Shown here in pieces: positions 43,201 to 52,541 of a stretch of 64,000 nt of DNA. This stretch comes from Sphingobacterium sp. UBA2700. GTDB lineage: Bacteria > Bacteroidota > Bacteroidia > Sphingobacteriales > Sphingobacteriaceae. Each line of letters starts with the position of its first letter. Position 1 is the first letter of the stretch. The stretch is from the NCBI GenBank assembly GCA_002354335.1, contig DELI01000023.1, positions 124,001 through 188,000 on the forward strand, read 5' to 3'. The notes beneath the pieces are model-generated. The model was not told the origin of the DNA, searched no databases, and saw only the letters and a list, made by a program, of their open reading frames with translations. The position numbers and the translations under genes are program-made.

Positions 43201-45471
43201 AATTCCCCTATCGATTTAACCTTTAATAACTTCCGTATTGAAACCATTACGCGGATGTTGAATTCGGAAAACCTGACATTAGGCGGTGGGATCAACGGTA
43301 CAGCAACGGTTTCACGGTTGGAAGCAAATCCTGTTTTCGTATCCGACTTGAATATTGAAAAGTTCTTCTTCGGAAAAGATACGATTGGTAATGTGATGCT
43401 GAAGGTAAATAACATCAAAGAGAACACTTACTCCGCGGACGTTCGAATTACGGAGAATGGAAATGATGTTCAATTGATTGCTGATGTCATCATCCCTGCG
43501 GAAGGCGATATGCAAATCGATGCCACCTTGGATCTTAAACCAATGACGATCAAAACGATCGAAGCCTTCAGTATGGGGCAGCTTAAGGGATCACAAGGCG
43601 ACTTGTCAGGAACTTTGAAAATAACCGGTACGACGGCTGCACCGAGAATAAATGGTGATTTGACCTTCAATGATGCGATTATTAATGCCTCGATGTTGAA
43701 CTCTAACATGAAGATTGATAATCAGAAGGTTTACTTTAACGATCAGGGGATTACTTTCCGTCAATTTAACTTAGTAGATTCGAGAAACAATGTTGGTCGT
43801 TTGAATGGATCGATCAGAACATCCACTTATACGGACTTTGCGTTTAATTTGAATCTGACAACTGATGATTTCGAAGTCATGAATTCGACGCGTGAAGACA
43901 ACGATATGTTTTTCGGAAAAATGTATATCACATCGAATCTGCGTATCACTGGAGACTTAAATAAGCCTAGGATTGACGGTAATGTGAAGGCTAATGATCG
44001 TACGGATTTTAACTTTATCGTACCGAATGACGATCCTGGAGTAACGCAGCGTGATGGAGTGGTTAAGTTCGTGGATAAGAGTGACACGGCCCGTGCTAAC
44101 GTATTTGCGAAGCTGGACTCTATGACGACGGCGACTACCCTATCGGGCTATGACATTGCATTGAACTTAAGTACCGATCCGGACGCTAAGTTCAAAATTA
44201 TCCTCGATGAAGGAACACAGGATGCATTGAATATTCAAGGTATCGCTGAGATCAATACCACTATTGATGCCAACGATAAGATTACAATGTCTGGAACTTT
44301 CACGGTAGAAGATGGTAATTATACTTTTTCATTCGGCCCGATATCGAAAGACTTTAGGTTTCAGAAAGGTAGTACCATCACATGGAATGGCGATCCACTT
44401 GATGCCCGATTGAATATCACGGCCCTTTATTCTGGCAAATTCGCGACATTAGAGCTAGTTCAAAATCAAATTGGCGCAGAGAGTCAGAATCTTTATAAAC
44501 AACGTATTCCTTTTAACGTGAAGTTGATCTTGACGGGTGAATTGTTCAAGCCACAAATCAACTTTGATATCGATGTGGATGAAAATAATGCAGTAGCTTC
44601 ACAAGATGTCATCAGCAAGGTAAATATTGCCTTAGCCAACATACGTGAAGATCCAGCAGAGCTTAACAAGCAGGTTTTCTCGCTGATTGCGCTAGGTCGC
44701 TTTATGTCTAATAATCCATTTGAGAGTTTATCGGGAGGTGGCGCTGAATCATTAGCCAGAAGTACCGTGAGTTCTTTCTTAACGAGTCAATTGAATAATC
44801 TAGCATCCGATCTGATCAAAGGAGTGGAATTAGATTTCAACTTAAATTCGGAGGAAGACTACTTGACAGGGTCCGCGCAAACGCGTACGGATTTGAATGT
44901 CGGTATCTCGAAAATGTTATTTGATGATCGATTGAAGATTACGATTGGCTCAAACTTCGAGGTAGAAGGAAACTCTAGACCAGGAGAAAAAGCTACCAAT
45001 ATTGCGGGTGATATCTCTCTTGATTATCAGTTATCGAAAGACGGTCGCTATTTTGCGCGCGTGTATCGTAAGAATCAATATCAGGCTACCCTACAAGGGC
45101 AATTTGTTGAAACCGGTATCGGTTTTATCATCAACATGAGCTATGACAGATTTAGAGAATTGTTTATGAGCTCGAAAGCGATTGCGGCTTACAATACGGA
45201 CAGCCGAGGATTTAGAAAACGATTTGACGTTGAACGTATGGATACGGATTCAGTTTATCGTGATAGTGTTCGTATGGTTATTCGCGATAGTTTAATGACG
45301 CACAGCCCTGAATACAGAAAACGCATCGAGCGCGAACAACAAGAGGAATTGAAAAAACAACAAGAACAAAAAGACAGCACGAGGAATTTGCCTGATACCA
45401 GCAAAGTAACCGAGCCGAAGAAAGCTGCGATAAAAAATGAAGAAGAGGAAGGGGAATCCAATGAGAAATAA
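40204..45471 (+). CDS. tamB: TamB-family envelope translocation/assembly protein
   Basis: This 1755-residue protein spans the periplasm and works with a TamA-like barrel in outer-membrane assembly or lipid transport. One N-terminal membrane helix (FLWIIGSIIALLLLVIFLVRL) anchors it. The body is long beta-helical repeat sequence typical of AsmA/TamB proteins. The C-terminal TamB (DUF490) domain lies at about 1290-1650 (IALNLSTDPDAKFKIILDEGTQDALNIQG, then ALGRFMSN). A charged tail rich in Glu, Lys and Gln ends it. The start is a TTG: no in-frame ATG lies between it and the upstream stop at 40177, and the membrane anchor follows at once. The TamL gene overlaps its end. Confidence 0.93.
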   Translation: MNKFGRIAIKTFLWIIGSIIALLLLVIFLVRLPAVQNYIVGKVTNYLENKIGTQVDIGHINITFPKKLVLENVFFADQSKDTLIAGEQLLVDINMFKLLKNTVEIEELELKGITAKINRKLPDSTFNFSYIVGAFATEKESTATADSTSALTFDIDKVLFERIKFVYKDDVIGTSADLYLNHFDTRIKTFDLTKNMTFNMPKINIDGLQARIKQWRVVSEEEAPDASDFGINDPSVEATSLLPNLATEVLGLKNIYIQYDDEASNINTKFTIKELIANVDQIDLNKELVKLKEVKLTDSESEVFLGKSAPKPESNSADSSSVNWIVSVDKIGIARTNVWFRDDNQPRMKGLDYFNLKLTDLAGAMDNVYYSADSISGNLANLAVKDHSGFELRQLKGDFVYTNTGAIVKDFLIETPNSIIRDNIKVSYPSLAAVSENPSNVTIEATLKKTQIDMRDIRYLAPDLEKEETMKPLMNKKFYIDGKVLGKLNDLRIPKVEFKTLNNTHLIASAHIKGLPDMNKMYLDLDIRKLTTSRADLNRLIAPSLLPDSIQLPRNISLVGTFKGGMRGFDTDLKLVTEQGNATVNGTLNMGRDTTYNAFVSVDNFNLGEFLKQDSVLGYIAAQAQVKGTGLNPKTMIADATGTLKRFDAMGYGYRDIDFDFTANRGDISANLHSPDPNVQLNASIQANMQGQYPRLYAEMMIDSINLKNLKLMDENLRYHGKIIADFETFDLDHLNGSLRIANSSIAYNDDRYVLDTVALTAQADTGRNILILSSEFLNAHLAGKYKLTELGASVQDIIRTYYNPSNNQTPLVYSPQQFEFSARLNNARIIREFFPALEELQDVTLDGSFNSEDKALMAKLLAPKVMYDGTEVENIGMDIITVDSTMYYNALIEHIKVSGVELRNTVLSGNVVENNVDLGLWIKDKEDKEQYHLGANMSVDANNYNFSLKEDGLMLNYEKWGINPNNLLTFGSAGIRANNFHLSKDGQEMIIQSKDSTLNSPIDLTFNNFRIETITRMLNSENLTLGGGINGTATVSRLEANPVFVSDLNIEKFFFGKDTIGNVMLKVNNIKENTYSADVRITENGNDVQLIADVIIPAEGDMQIDATLDLKPMTIKTIEAFSMGQLKGSQGDLSGTLKITGTTAAPRINGDLTFNDAIINASMLNSNMKIDNQKVYFNDQGITFRQFNLVDSRNNVGRLNGSIRTSTYTDFAFNLNLTTDDFEVMNSTREDNDMFFGKMYITSNLRITGDLNKPRIDGNVKANDRTDFNFIVPNDDPGVTQRDGVVKFVDKSDTARANVFAKLDSMTTATTLSGYDIALNLSTDPDAKFKIILDEGTQDALNIQGIAEINTTIDANDKITMSGTFTVEDGNYTFSFGPISKDFRFQKGSTITWNGDPLDARLNITALYSGKFATLELVQNQIGAESQNLYKQRIPFNVKLILTGELFKPQINFDIDVDENNAVASQDVISKVNIALANIREDPAELNKQVFSLIALGRFMSNNPFESLSGGGAESLARSTVSSFLTSQLNNLASDLIKGVELDFNLNSEEDYLTGSAQTRTDLNVGISKMLFDDRLKITIGSNFEVEGNSRPGEKATNIAGDISLDYQLSKDGRYFARVYRKNQYQATLQGQFVETGIGFIINMSYDRFRELFMSSKAIAAYNTDSRGFRKRFDVERMDTDSVYRDSVRMVIRDSLMTHSPEYRKRIEREQQEELKKQQEQKDSTRNLPDTSKVTEPKKAAIKNEEEEGESNEK

Positions 45472-47758
45472 ACTAATTTTACCTTGCTTTTTAGGGTTAT
45501 TGCTTAGCAGTTGTAACCCCACTAAATATGTTGCAGAGAACGAAAAGCTGTATAAGGAAGGTGATGTAGTCATTCATCATGACTCTATTTCAGAAGAGCG
45601 CCGAGAAGGGTTTGAAACCTTTTTAGAATCGTCGCTTATGCCGAAACCGAATAAGAAGTTTGCTGGCATTTACTTCAAATTAGGGATGTGGAATATGGGC
45701 GGTGGTCCAGATTCGACAAATAACTTTGTGCGCAAATGGTTAAAGCGCAATGGTGAAGAACCGGTATTGTTAAGCGATGTCAATCGTGAATACAATCAGA
45801 ACCTCCTACGTGGTAAGATGGAGAACCTCGGTTTCTTTCAAGCACGCGTTACCTCGGATACTTTGATCGATGGCAAATTTGCTACGGTTCGATACGATGC
45901 CTTTCCTGGTAAAATTTATCGGATTAATAAGACAGAGTTTGATATTGACAGTACAACACAAATTGGGCGTTCCATTCATGACTCGAAAGACCAGACTTTT
46001 TTAAAACCCGGGAATAATTACAACTTAGATGTTATCCTAGCAGAGCGAGAACGTATTGATAATGATCTTAAGCACAAAGGCTATTACTACTTTAGCGACG
46101 ACAATTTCTTAGTGGAAGTGGATAGTACCATAGGGAATAATAAAGTGGATATGTTCATGACGATCAAACCGGAGACGCCTGAAAAGGCGAAGACGCCGCA
46201 AAAGATTGGCAATATCTATATCTTCCCTAATTACCGGGAAACAACAGGTTCAAACAGACGACGTATTCCTCGCGGCACAGAAAAATACGATGATAAGTAT
46301 TACATCATCGATCGTGAGAATCGCTTTCGTAAGAAGGTATTGGCAAATCATATCTTCTTGGAGCCCGGAAAATTATATAATCGTTGGGAGCATCAACAAA
46401 CAATCAACCACTTGGTTAACTTAAATGCATTTAAGTTTGTGAAGAACGATTTTGTTGATAGTCCGGACTCGACCAATACGCTCGACGTTTATTATTATCT
46501 GACACCAATGCAGCGTAGAGCCCTGCGCTTAGAATTGATCGCAAAGACTGCTGCAGTATATAATGGTACGGAAGCCAATATCAATTGGACCTTTAAAAAT
46601 GCTTTCAAAGGTTTTGAAACGGTGACACTTTCCGTTTTCGGTGGATATGAAACGCAAACCGGTGGTAATGTTAATTTGAATTCCAGCTATATCCGCTACG
46701 GTACTGAGGTTTCAATTAACTGGCCAAGATTACTTTCACCCTACAAATGGGCACCAGGACGACGATATATCCCTAGAACCTTCTTAAAGGTTGGATATGA
46801 ATTCCTGAACAGAAGAACGGCTTATACATTAAATTCATTTACGACGAACTTCGGATATGCATGGAAAGAGAACGAACAGAAAGAACATAATTTAACGCTT
46901 GCAGAGATTATCTATGTACAGCCTCGCGGGATCTCCGATGAGTATAGGGCGCAGATGGATACTGTTCCTACCCTTCGCCACATCGTTGATCCACAATTCT
47001 CATTCGGTCCTAACTATACCTATACCTTCACCAATACCATGGAGGATAAAAAGCACACTTTCTATGCGAAAGCCGGCTTAAATACGTCAGGGAATATATT
47101 GGGGTTAATTCAAGGGGCAGACTACAAAGAAGGCAATATCAAAGAATTATTCGGAACGGCGTATTCACAATTTGTGAAGGCAGAGGCTGACTTACGTCAT
47201 TATATGAAGCTTTCGGCATCTTCCCAATTAGCATCCCGCATTATGATTGGAACAAGTTACTCTTATGGTAACTCCCGTTCCCTACCTTATCTGAAACAAT
47301 ATTATACGGGTGGTCCTAATGGTTTACGTGCGTTTAGAGCACGTTCAGTAGGTCCAGGATCGTCCCTTCCCGAAAATATCGGAGAGGATAATTTCTTCGC
47401 TGATCAAACGGGAGACTTAAAGCTGGAGTTAAATACCGAATACCGTTCAAAAATTGCAGGGATGTTCCATTGGGCGGCCTTTGTCGATGCCGGAAACGTG
47501 TGGTTACAGCGTGAGGATGAGAACAAACCGGGCGGTAAATTCAGTAAAGCATTTTTATCGGAGCTTGCCGTTGGTGGCGGTGTCGGATTGCGGGTAGATT
47601 TAGATTTCTTAGTTATACGGACAGATTTTGCGATTCCGTTCCGTGTTCCATATCGCGATAAAGGCGACCGTTGGGTGTTCAAGTATATTGATATACGTGA
47701 GCGTGATTGGCGCCGGGATAACTTAGTATTCAACCTGGCGATTGGCTATCCATTCTAG
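45461..47758 (+). CDS. tamL: TamA/BamA-like outer-membrane lipoprotein (TamL)
   Basis: This 765-residue protein has a lipoprotein signal (LILPCFLGLLLSSC, Cys18), POTRA-like domains (about 20-350) and a C-terminal BamA/TamA 16-strand barrel. The barrel includes the GGPNGLRAFRARSVGPGS loop (lid-lock region) and final strands ending in LAIGYPF. Bacteroidota replace TamA with this lipidated form, TamL, next to TamB. The ATG at 45461 is chosen because it starts the lipoprotein signal and has a GAGGAAGGGG sequence before it; an ATG at 45437 would prepend eight charged residues. It overlaps tamB by 11 nt, so the two are coupled. Confidence 0.92.
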   Translation: MRNKLILPCFLGLLLSSCNPTKYVAENEKLYKEGDVVIHHDSISEERREGFETFLESSLMPKPNKKFAGIYFKLGMWNMGGGPDSTNNFVRKWLKRNGEEPVLLSDVNREYNQNLLRGKMENLGFFQARVTSDTLIDGKFATVRYDAFPGKIYRINKTEFDIDSTTQIGRSIHDSKDQTFLKPGNNYNLDVILAERERIDNDLKHKGYYYFSDDNFLVEVDSTIGNNKVDMFMTIKPETPEKAKTPQKIGNIYIFPNYRETTGSNRRRIPRGTEKYDDKYYIIDRENRFRKKVLANHIFLEPGKLYNRWEHQQTINHLVNLNAFKFVKNDFVDSPDSTNTLDVYYYLTPMQRRALRLELIAKTAAVYNGTEANINWTFKNAFKGFETVTLSVFGGYETQTGGNVNLNSSYIRYGTEVSINWPRLLSPYKWAPGRRYIPRTFLKVGYEFLNRRTAYTLNSFTTNFGYAWKENEQKEHNLTLAEIIYVQPRGISDEYRAQMDTVPTLRHIVDPQFSFGPNYTYTFTNTMEDKKHTFYAKAGLNTSGNILGLIQGADYKEGNIKELFGTAYSQFVKAEADLRHYMKLSASSQLASRIMIGTSYSYGNSRSLPYLKQYYTGGPNGLRAFRARSVGPGSSLPENIGEDNFFADQTGDLKLELNTEYRSKIAGMFHWAAFVDAGNVWLQREDENKPGGKFSKAFLSELAVGGGVGLRVDLDFLVIRTDFAIPFRVPYRDKGDRWVFKYIDIRERDWRRDNLVFNLAIGYPF

Positions 47759-47876
47759 TGGAAAGAATCACCAATCAAGTTGTGACATAGCGCATTATTC
47801 GAAATTTTAAGGGGATTTTACAAGTGATTCACGATAAAATTTATTACATTTAAGGGTAAATACAAACCCCAATACT

Positions 47877-48821
47877 ATGAAAATAACCGTTGTTGGTGCA
47901 GGCGCAGTTGGCGCAACGACCGCAGACAATCTGGTAAGACGCAATGTAGCAGAAGAAATTGTGCTGCTTGATATTAAAGAAGGCTTCGCAGAAGGTAAAG
48001 CACAAGACATGATGCAAACCGCTGCTTTATTAGGCTTCGAATCGCATATCAAAGGTGTTACGAATGATTATCAAGCGACGGCAGGCTCCGCTGTAGCCGT
48101 TATTACTTCCGGAATTCCTCGTAAACCTGGTATGACGCGTGAAGAGCTTATCGGAACGAATGCAGGAATCGTTAAATCGGTCGTGGAAAACCTGATTAAA
48201 CACTCTCCAGAAATCATTATCCTCATTGTTTCCAATCCGATGGATACGATGACCTATCTAGCATTGAAAACGAGTGGCCTTCCAAAAAATCGAATCATTG
48301 GAATGGGTGGTGCATTAGACTCGGCACGTTTCAAATATCAAATCAGTGATAAATTGAATGCTTCGGCGAATGATTTAAACGCAATTGTGATCGGTGGCCA
48401 TGGCGATACAACGATGATCCCATTAATTAAACATGCTACATGGAACAGCGTAAAAGTTTCATCCTTTTTAACAGAGGAAGAAGAGGCCGAGATCGTTAAG
48501 AAAACTATGGTCGGTGGGGCTACATTGACAGCATTGATCGGTACATCAGCATGGTATGCACCAGGTGCAGCGGCAGCTTCGATGGTAGAAAGCATTGTAA
48601 AAAATCAAAATAAACTGTTCACAGCGTCCGTTTTCTTGGAAGGTGAATTTGGACAGGAAGATATTAATATTGGAGTACCAGTAATCATTAATAACAAAGG
48701 CTGGGACAGAATAGTCCCTATGGAACTTTCTGAAAAGGAGCAAGAACTGTTTAATGCTTCTGCCGACGCAGTTCGAAAAATGAACGATGTTCTTTACGAT
48801 GAGGGTATTTTAAAGAAATAA
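47877..48821 (+). CDS. mdh: Malate dehydrogenase
   Basis: This 314-residue enzyme of the citric-acid cycle reduces oxaloacetate with NADH. It has the Rossmann motif VGAGAVGATTA, Asp32 at the end of the second strand (NAD specificity), the substrate arginines Arg82 and Arg88 in GIPRKPGMTREEL (specific for malate rather than lactate), Arg151, and the catalytic His175 in GGHGDTTMIP. It belongs to the LDH-like MDH branch usual in Bacteroidota. A TACATTTA box at 47845 is a possible -7 element. A retropepsin-like gene follows after 27 nt. Confidence 0.97.
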   Translation: MKITVVGAGAVGATTADNLVRRNVAEEIVLLDIKEGFAEGKAQDMMQTAALLGFESHIKGVTNDYQATAGSAVAVITSGIPRKPGMTREELIGTNAGIVKSVVENLIKHSPEIIILIVSNPMDTMTYLALKTSGLPKNRIIGMGGALDSARFKYQISDKLNASANDLNAIVIGGHGDTTMIPLIKHATWNSVKVSSFLTEEEEAEIVKKTMVGGATLTALIGTSAWYAPGAAAASMVESIVKNQNKLFTASVFLEGEFGQEDINIGVPVIINNKGWDRIVPMELSEKEQELFNASADAVRKMNDVLYDEGILKK

Positions 48822-48848
48822 GGAACAGACATAAAACCTATACTTTAC

Positions 48849-49301
48849 ATGTATAAAATCCCATTTGAAGTCATCGGCCTACAAGCCGATGGCTTTCATA
48901 TTATAACCCAAACGACGATCTACGATAAGACATTTAAGATTGTTATCGACACTGGTGCTTCAAAGACTGTATTAGACAAACAAACGCTCCTAAGTTCGGG
49001 CTTAGCTGAAGATAATTTTCAAAACACGGACATTCTATCTACTGGATTAGGCACCAATACCATGGAAAGTTTTATGCTTAATATTCCGGAAATGAAACTT
49101 CATGATTGGTCGGTGAAGAATTTCACAGTTGCCGTTCTGGATTTGAGCTCAATCAATTATGCTTATACGCAAATTGGAATAGATCCTGTAATAGGTGTTC
49201 TAGGCGGGGATATTTTAAAAGCCTATGGAGCAATTATCGATTATAAGAAAAATGAGCTCCGGCTAAATCAACGGAAATTAGCTTTAAATAAGCGTCGTTG
49301 A
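48849..49301 (+). CDS. Retropepsin-like aspartic protease
   Basis: This 150-residue single-domain protein has the clan AA motif FKIVIDTGASKTVLDK (catalytic Asp34) and a second psi-loop-like segment with GVLGGDILKAYGAIIDYKKNELRL. It would act as a homodimer, as retropepsins do. No signal peptide or membrane helix is evident, so it is probably cytoplasmic. It is close behind mdh and may be co-transcribed. Its last 34 nt overlap the end of the converging MFS gene. Confidence 0.85.
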   Translation: MYKIPFEVIGLQADGFHIITQTTIYDKTFKIVIDTGASKTVLDKQTLLSSGLAEDNFQNTDILSTGLGTNTMESFMLNIPEMKLHDWSVKNFTVAVLDLSSINYAYTQIGIDPVIGVLGGDILKAYGAIIDYKKNELRLNQRKLALNKRR

Positions 49302-50497
49302 ATATGAAGTCTTAGGTAAATATAGAAACCAACAGATATCAGCACCCCGCATGCACCCATGATGTAGAGGGTGTTTTTTATGCCGACAATCTCCGCTATT
49401 GCTCCTGTTAATAAACTACCAATGGGGAATATTCCCTGGAAAGCCATCACATAATAGGACATCGCCCGAGCACGATAGGCAGGCATTGCGTGGGTCTGAA
49501 TATAGGTATTAATCGACGAGTTCTGCATCATCATAGCAAAAGAAACGCCCATGGTGAAGAACAATGCTGCCGGCAGATACTGCGCATATGCCAGTAAAGC
49601 TAAGGAAATCCCCATCGCTAAAGCAGAGAAAAGAACCCTGTACCGAAGATTATCGCCAGATTTTAAGCGTGCCATATTAATTGCCCCGATCATCGCTCCT
49701 AATCCTGCAGCACTCTCAAACCAAGAAAATGTACGTTCATCGCCATTAAATAGCTCCCGAGCAACGGCAGGTAGTAAGGAAGTATAAGGGATGACCAACA
49801 GACTTGAAAAAGTTAAAATGATGATGAGGGACATAATGTGTGGCGAACGCTTCAGGTATTCAAAGCCATGTTTAAGCCCTTCAAAAGCACTTTCATTAGG
49901 AATTATGATGACCTTTTCCTGCACGTTCATCAGCATCAAACAGATGATAACAGGAATAAAACTGATGAAATTCAACGTAAAACAGGCCAATTCTCCATAC
50001 GTGGATAACAAGACCCCACCGATTGCAGGCCCTACCATGCGGGCGGCGTTAAATATCGACGAATTCAATGCAATTGCATTCGGCAAGTCCTTCCTATCAT
50101 CGACCAAGGAAACGAGCAAGGATTGTCGTCCCAGTACATCAAAAGCATTGATCACGCCTTGAATAAATCCTAAAATTGACAGATAAAGTACCGATTCGAG
50201 TTTCAAATAAACCAATAAGGCCAGCAATCCGGCTTGTATCATCAAGCCAATCTGTGTAATGAATACTAATCTGTATTTCTTATGTCGATCGACGAAGGCT
50301 CCGATAAATGGTGAGAGCACTAAAGAAGGTAATAAGGAGATAAAAGAGACGAACCCTAACCAGAAAACAGAGCCCGTTAATTGGTAAACCAACCAACTAA
50401 TGGCGATGCGTTGCATCCAGGTCCCTAAAAGCGAGATCGCTTGACCAATGACGTGAAGTCTAAAGTTCGGATATGCTAATGATCTAAATAACTGCAT
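49268..50497 (-). CDS. MFS transporter, EntS-like
   Basis: This 409-residue protein has about twelve hydrophobic helices. The start (RSLAYPNFRLHVIGQAISLLGTWMQRIAISWLVYQLTGS) and the loop FVDRHKKYRLVF are typical of the EntS/MFS_3 branch, which exports siderophores or drugs. GFIQGVINAFDVLGRQSLLV is a further family segment. The substrate is not determinable. Its stop lies inside the end of the converging retropepsin gene (34-nt overlap), so neither can have a terminator between them. Confidence 0.92.
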   Translation of the reverse strand: MQLFRSLAYPNFRLHVIGQAISLLGTWMQRIAISWLVYQLTGSVFWLGFVSFISLLPSLVLSPFIGAFVDRHKKYRLVFITQIGLMIQAGLLALLVYLKLESVLYLSILGFIQGVINAFDVLGRQSLLVSLVDDRKDLPNAIALNSSIFNAARMVGPAIGGVLLSTYGELACFTLNFISFIPVIICLMLMNVQEKVIIIPNESAFEGLKHGFEYLKRSPHIMSLIIILTFSSLLVIPYTSLLPAVARELFNGDERTFSWFESAAGLGAMIGAINMARLKSGDNLRYRVLFSALAMGISLALLAYAQYLPAALFFTMGVSFAMMMQNSSINTYIQTHAMPAYRARAMSYYVMAFQGIFPIGSLLTGAIAEIVGIKNTLYIMGACGVLISVGFYIYLRLHIQRRLFKANFR

Positions 50498-50597
50498 GAA
50501 TATCGGGTCGCCTATATAATGTAACCCAAAGCAACCTAAAGAGTTTGCCCTAATACGATAAATGTAGTGTTTTTATATAGCATACGAAAACTAATGG

Positions 50598-50632
50598 CTA
50601 GTAATTAGTAGTTAGTAATTAGTATTTAGACT
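50598..50632. repeat. AT-rich TAGTAATTAG repeat fragment
   Basis: A short run with repeated TAGTAATTAGTA/TTAG units. It resembles the outer arms of the repeat island at 39149-39424 (which carry TTAGTAATTAGAC). It lies in the 283-nt gap before the transaldolase gene and may be a fragment of the same family. Confidence 0.5.
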
Positions 50633-50685
50633 TGAATGTTGCTAATGATAGGAGGAACATAAGCGTCAATTAGTGTATGTTCATC

Positions 50686-50716
50686 TTTTCAATCTGAAAC
50701 AATATAGCTACCTTTG
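50686..50716 (+). promoter_or_regulatory. Bacteroidota-type promoter of the transaldolase gene
   Basis: TACCTTTG at 50709-50716 matches TAnnTTTG and TTTT at 50686-50689 lies exactly 19 nt before it. The ATG follows 64 nt downstream. Confidence 0.6.
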
Positions 50717-50780
50717 TGGCAACAAAGCGATTAGCTTATTTTAGGACAAGAATAAACACAATCATTCAACACTTTACAAC

Positions 50781-51440
50781 ATGAAATTTTTTATTGATAC
50801 CGCTAATTTAGAGCAAATCAAAGAAGCGCAAGATTTAGGCGTTTTAGACGGTGTAACAACAAACCCTTCCTTAATGGCTAAAGAAGGTATTTCTGGCGAA
50901 GAAAACGTAATTAATCATTATAAAGCGATTTGTGCAATCGTTGATGGCTACGTGAGTGCGGAGGTAATTTCTACGGATTACGAAGGTATGATTAAAGAAG
51001 GAGAAGCTTTAGCGGCATTGGATAACAAGATCGTTGTAAAGGTTCCGATGATTAAAGATGGCGTAAAAGCGATCAAATACTTTAGTAAAAAAGGGATTAA
51101 AACAAACTGTACGTTGGTATTTTCTGCTGGCCAAGCTTTGCTAGCTGCAAAAGCAGGTGCAACTTACGTATCTCCGTTTATCGGTCGTTTAGATGATATC
51201 TCTGTAGATGGTTTAGGCCTAATCGAAGAGATTCGTGAGATCTATGATAACTACGGTTTCCAGACTCAAATCTTAGCAGCATCAGTACGTCACAGTGCTC
51301 ATATTTTAGGTTGCGCGAAGATTGGAGCTGACGTAATGACAGGTCCATTATCTGCAATCACAGCCCTTTTGAAACACCCATTAACGGACAGCGGATTGGC
51401 AACATTCTTAGCTGACCACGCAAAAGCTGCTGGCAAATAA
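50781..51440 (+). CDS. fsa: Transaldolase/fructose-6-phosphate aldolase family protein
   Basis: This 219-residue enzyme is the short (TalC/FSA) type of transaldolase. The N-terminal [33 protein letters not shown] and the Schiff-base Lys87 in [16 protein letters not shown] are visible, as are [28 protein letters not shown] and a C-terminal helix. It either moves a three-carbon unit in the pentose-phosphate pathway or cleaves fructose 6-phosphate; sequence alone does not decide, though this Bacteroidota branch is generally annotated as transaldolase. It has its own promoter and terminator. Confidence 0.93.
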   Translation: MKFFIDTANLEQIKEAQDLGVLDGVTTNPSLMAKEGISGEENVINHYKAICAIVDGYVSAEVISTDYEGMIKEGEALAALDNKIVVKVPMIKDGVKAIKYFSKKGIKTNCTLVFSAGQALLAAKAGATYVSPFIGRLDDISVDGLGLIEEIREIYDNYGFQTQILAASVRHSAHILGCAKIGADVMTGPLSAITALLKHPLTDSGLATFLADHAKAAGK

Positions 51441-51465
51441 GCAAGCTTCATAAGTAAATATTGAC

Positions 51466-51496
51466 GCCTCCGACTGCAAGTTCGGAGGCTTTTTTA
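51466..51496 (+). terminator. Intrinsic terminator of the transaldolase gene
   Basis: GCCTCCGA (51466-51473) pairs with TCGGAGGC (51482-51489) around an 8-nt loop, followed by seven T. It lies 26 nt after the stop. Confidence 0.93.
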
Positions 51497-51526
51497 TTCA
51501 CGTAAATATTTCGTAAATTTAACTTT

Positions 51527-51985
51527 ATGAAAGTGGACATGGACTCGGAAAATTTAGATCATCAACAGGAAGAATTCGCTCGAATTCTAAAGGCAAATAA
51601 GTTAAAAATTACCCAGCCGAGGCTTCGTGTTTTGGACACTATTTCTACTAAAACTTCAGCGATTTCCCAACCCGAATTGGAAAAAATATTGGGCACTGAG
51701 ATCGATCGAGTTACCCTCTATCGGATACTTGCGAGCTTCGAAGAAAAAGGTATTCTACACAAAGTTTTCGACCTAAACGGTACAGCGACTTATGCGCTCT
51801 GTTCGACGAAATGCACCGAGCATAATCACCATGATCAGCATGTTCATTTCATTTGTTCCGCATGTAATTCGGTGTTCTGCTTAGACGAAACGAACGCCCC
51901 AAAAATTAATCTTCCTCAAGGATTCACCTTGCACTCTATCGCAGTAAATGCAGTAGGTTTGTGCGAGCAGTGCAAAGAAAAATAA
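51527..51985 (+). CDS. Fur-family metalloregulator
   Basis: This 152-residue regulator has a winged helix (LKITQPRLRVLDTISTKTSAISQPELEKILGTEIDRVTLYRILASFEEKGILHKV) and a metal-binding domain with a structural zinc site (Cys110, Cys113, Cys146, Cys149). The His-rich EHNHHDQHVHFIC segment would carry the sensing site. It may be Fur, Zur or PerR; the length and His cluster do not decide. It follows the transaldolase terminator and appears monocistronic. No clear Fur box was identified nearby. Confidence 0.93.
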   Translation: MKVDMDSENLDHQQEEFARILKANKLKITQPRLRVLDTISTKTSAISQPELEKILGTEIDRVTLYRILASFEEKGILHKVFDLNGTATYALCSTKCTEHNHHDQHVHFICSACNSVFCLDETNAPKINLPQGFTLHSIAVNAVGLCEQCKEK

Positions 51986-52541
51986 ACAAGAAACTCGACT
52001 TTTTTTCGTAATTTTCACCCATTGATCTATATCAGAGGGTAAACTTCTATCGCCTCAACGTCGAGCCAAAATATGCGCTAAACACCATCTAAAAATCATT
52101 TGCTAATATTTAGCTTTTAAAATTATATTTCTTTATTTTATAGACAGTTACAATTATATATTAAAACAAATACATTTACATTTCAATTTTAGCAAATCGC
52201 ATTAGAAAGAGGCTTATTATCATCAAAATTTAACAAAATCCTATAAATCAATCATTTACACAACCAATGACGTTAATTTAGTTTTAGCAAACATATAATA
52301 ATAATCTATAATTCAGATAAATAGGATTGCTAAAATAAATTTACTATTTACTTTATAAACGAACCGAAAAAGAAGTGTACCGGCGTCGTAAAACTAGCAT
52401 GAAATTTGAACTAGTTTTTACGTACCTTAGTTCTATTGTCAAGAAGGGCAAGTGGCCTTACATGACCCACTAATTTTAGGACCTCTCCTACCCTATGACA
52501 AGTAACATCGTTCCGTTTAATTTGGAACACAACACAGACAT
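51986..52541. other. AT-rich intergenic region upstream of RNase R
   Basis: A 556-nt gap with no strong gene. It contains a short perfect dyad (GCTAA-TAT-TTAGC, 52102-52114). A longer hairpin at 52387-52422 has arms CGTAAAACTAG and CTAGTTTTTACG, with one bulged T. Inside that hairpin's loop starts a 24-codon ORF (52399-52473). No exact Bacteroidota promoter pair was found; TAATTTAG near 52272 is a weak -7 candidate. Confidence 0.5.

Noticed and set aside
45437-45460. Longer start for the TamL gene
   Set aside because: The eight extra charged residues would precede a good lipoprotein signal; the ATG at 45461 has a purine-rich ribosome-binding sequence before it.
47860-47875. ACAAACCCCAATACT before mdh considered as a third 11-nt-unit element
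   Set aside because: Only one unit-like match is present and no phase continues on either side.
52387-52422. Hairpin upstream of rnr considered as a riboswitch or structured RNA
   Set aside because: A single stem without conserved sequence blocks that I recognise; not enough for a riboswitch call.
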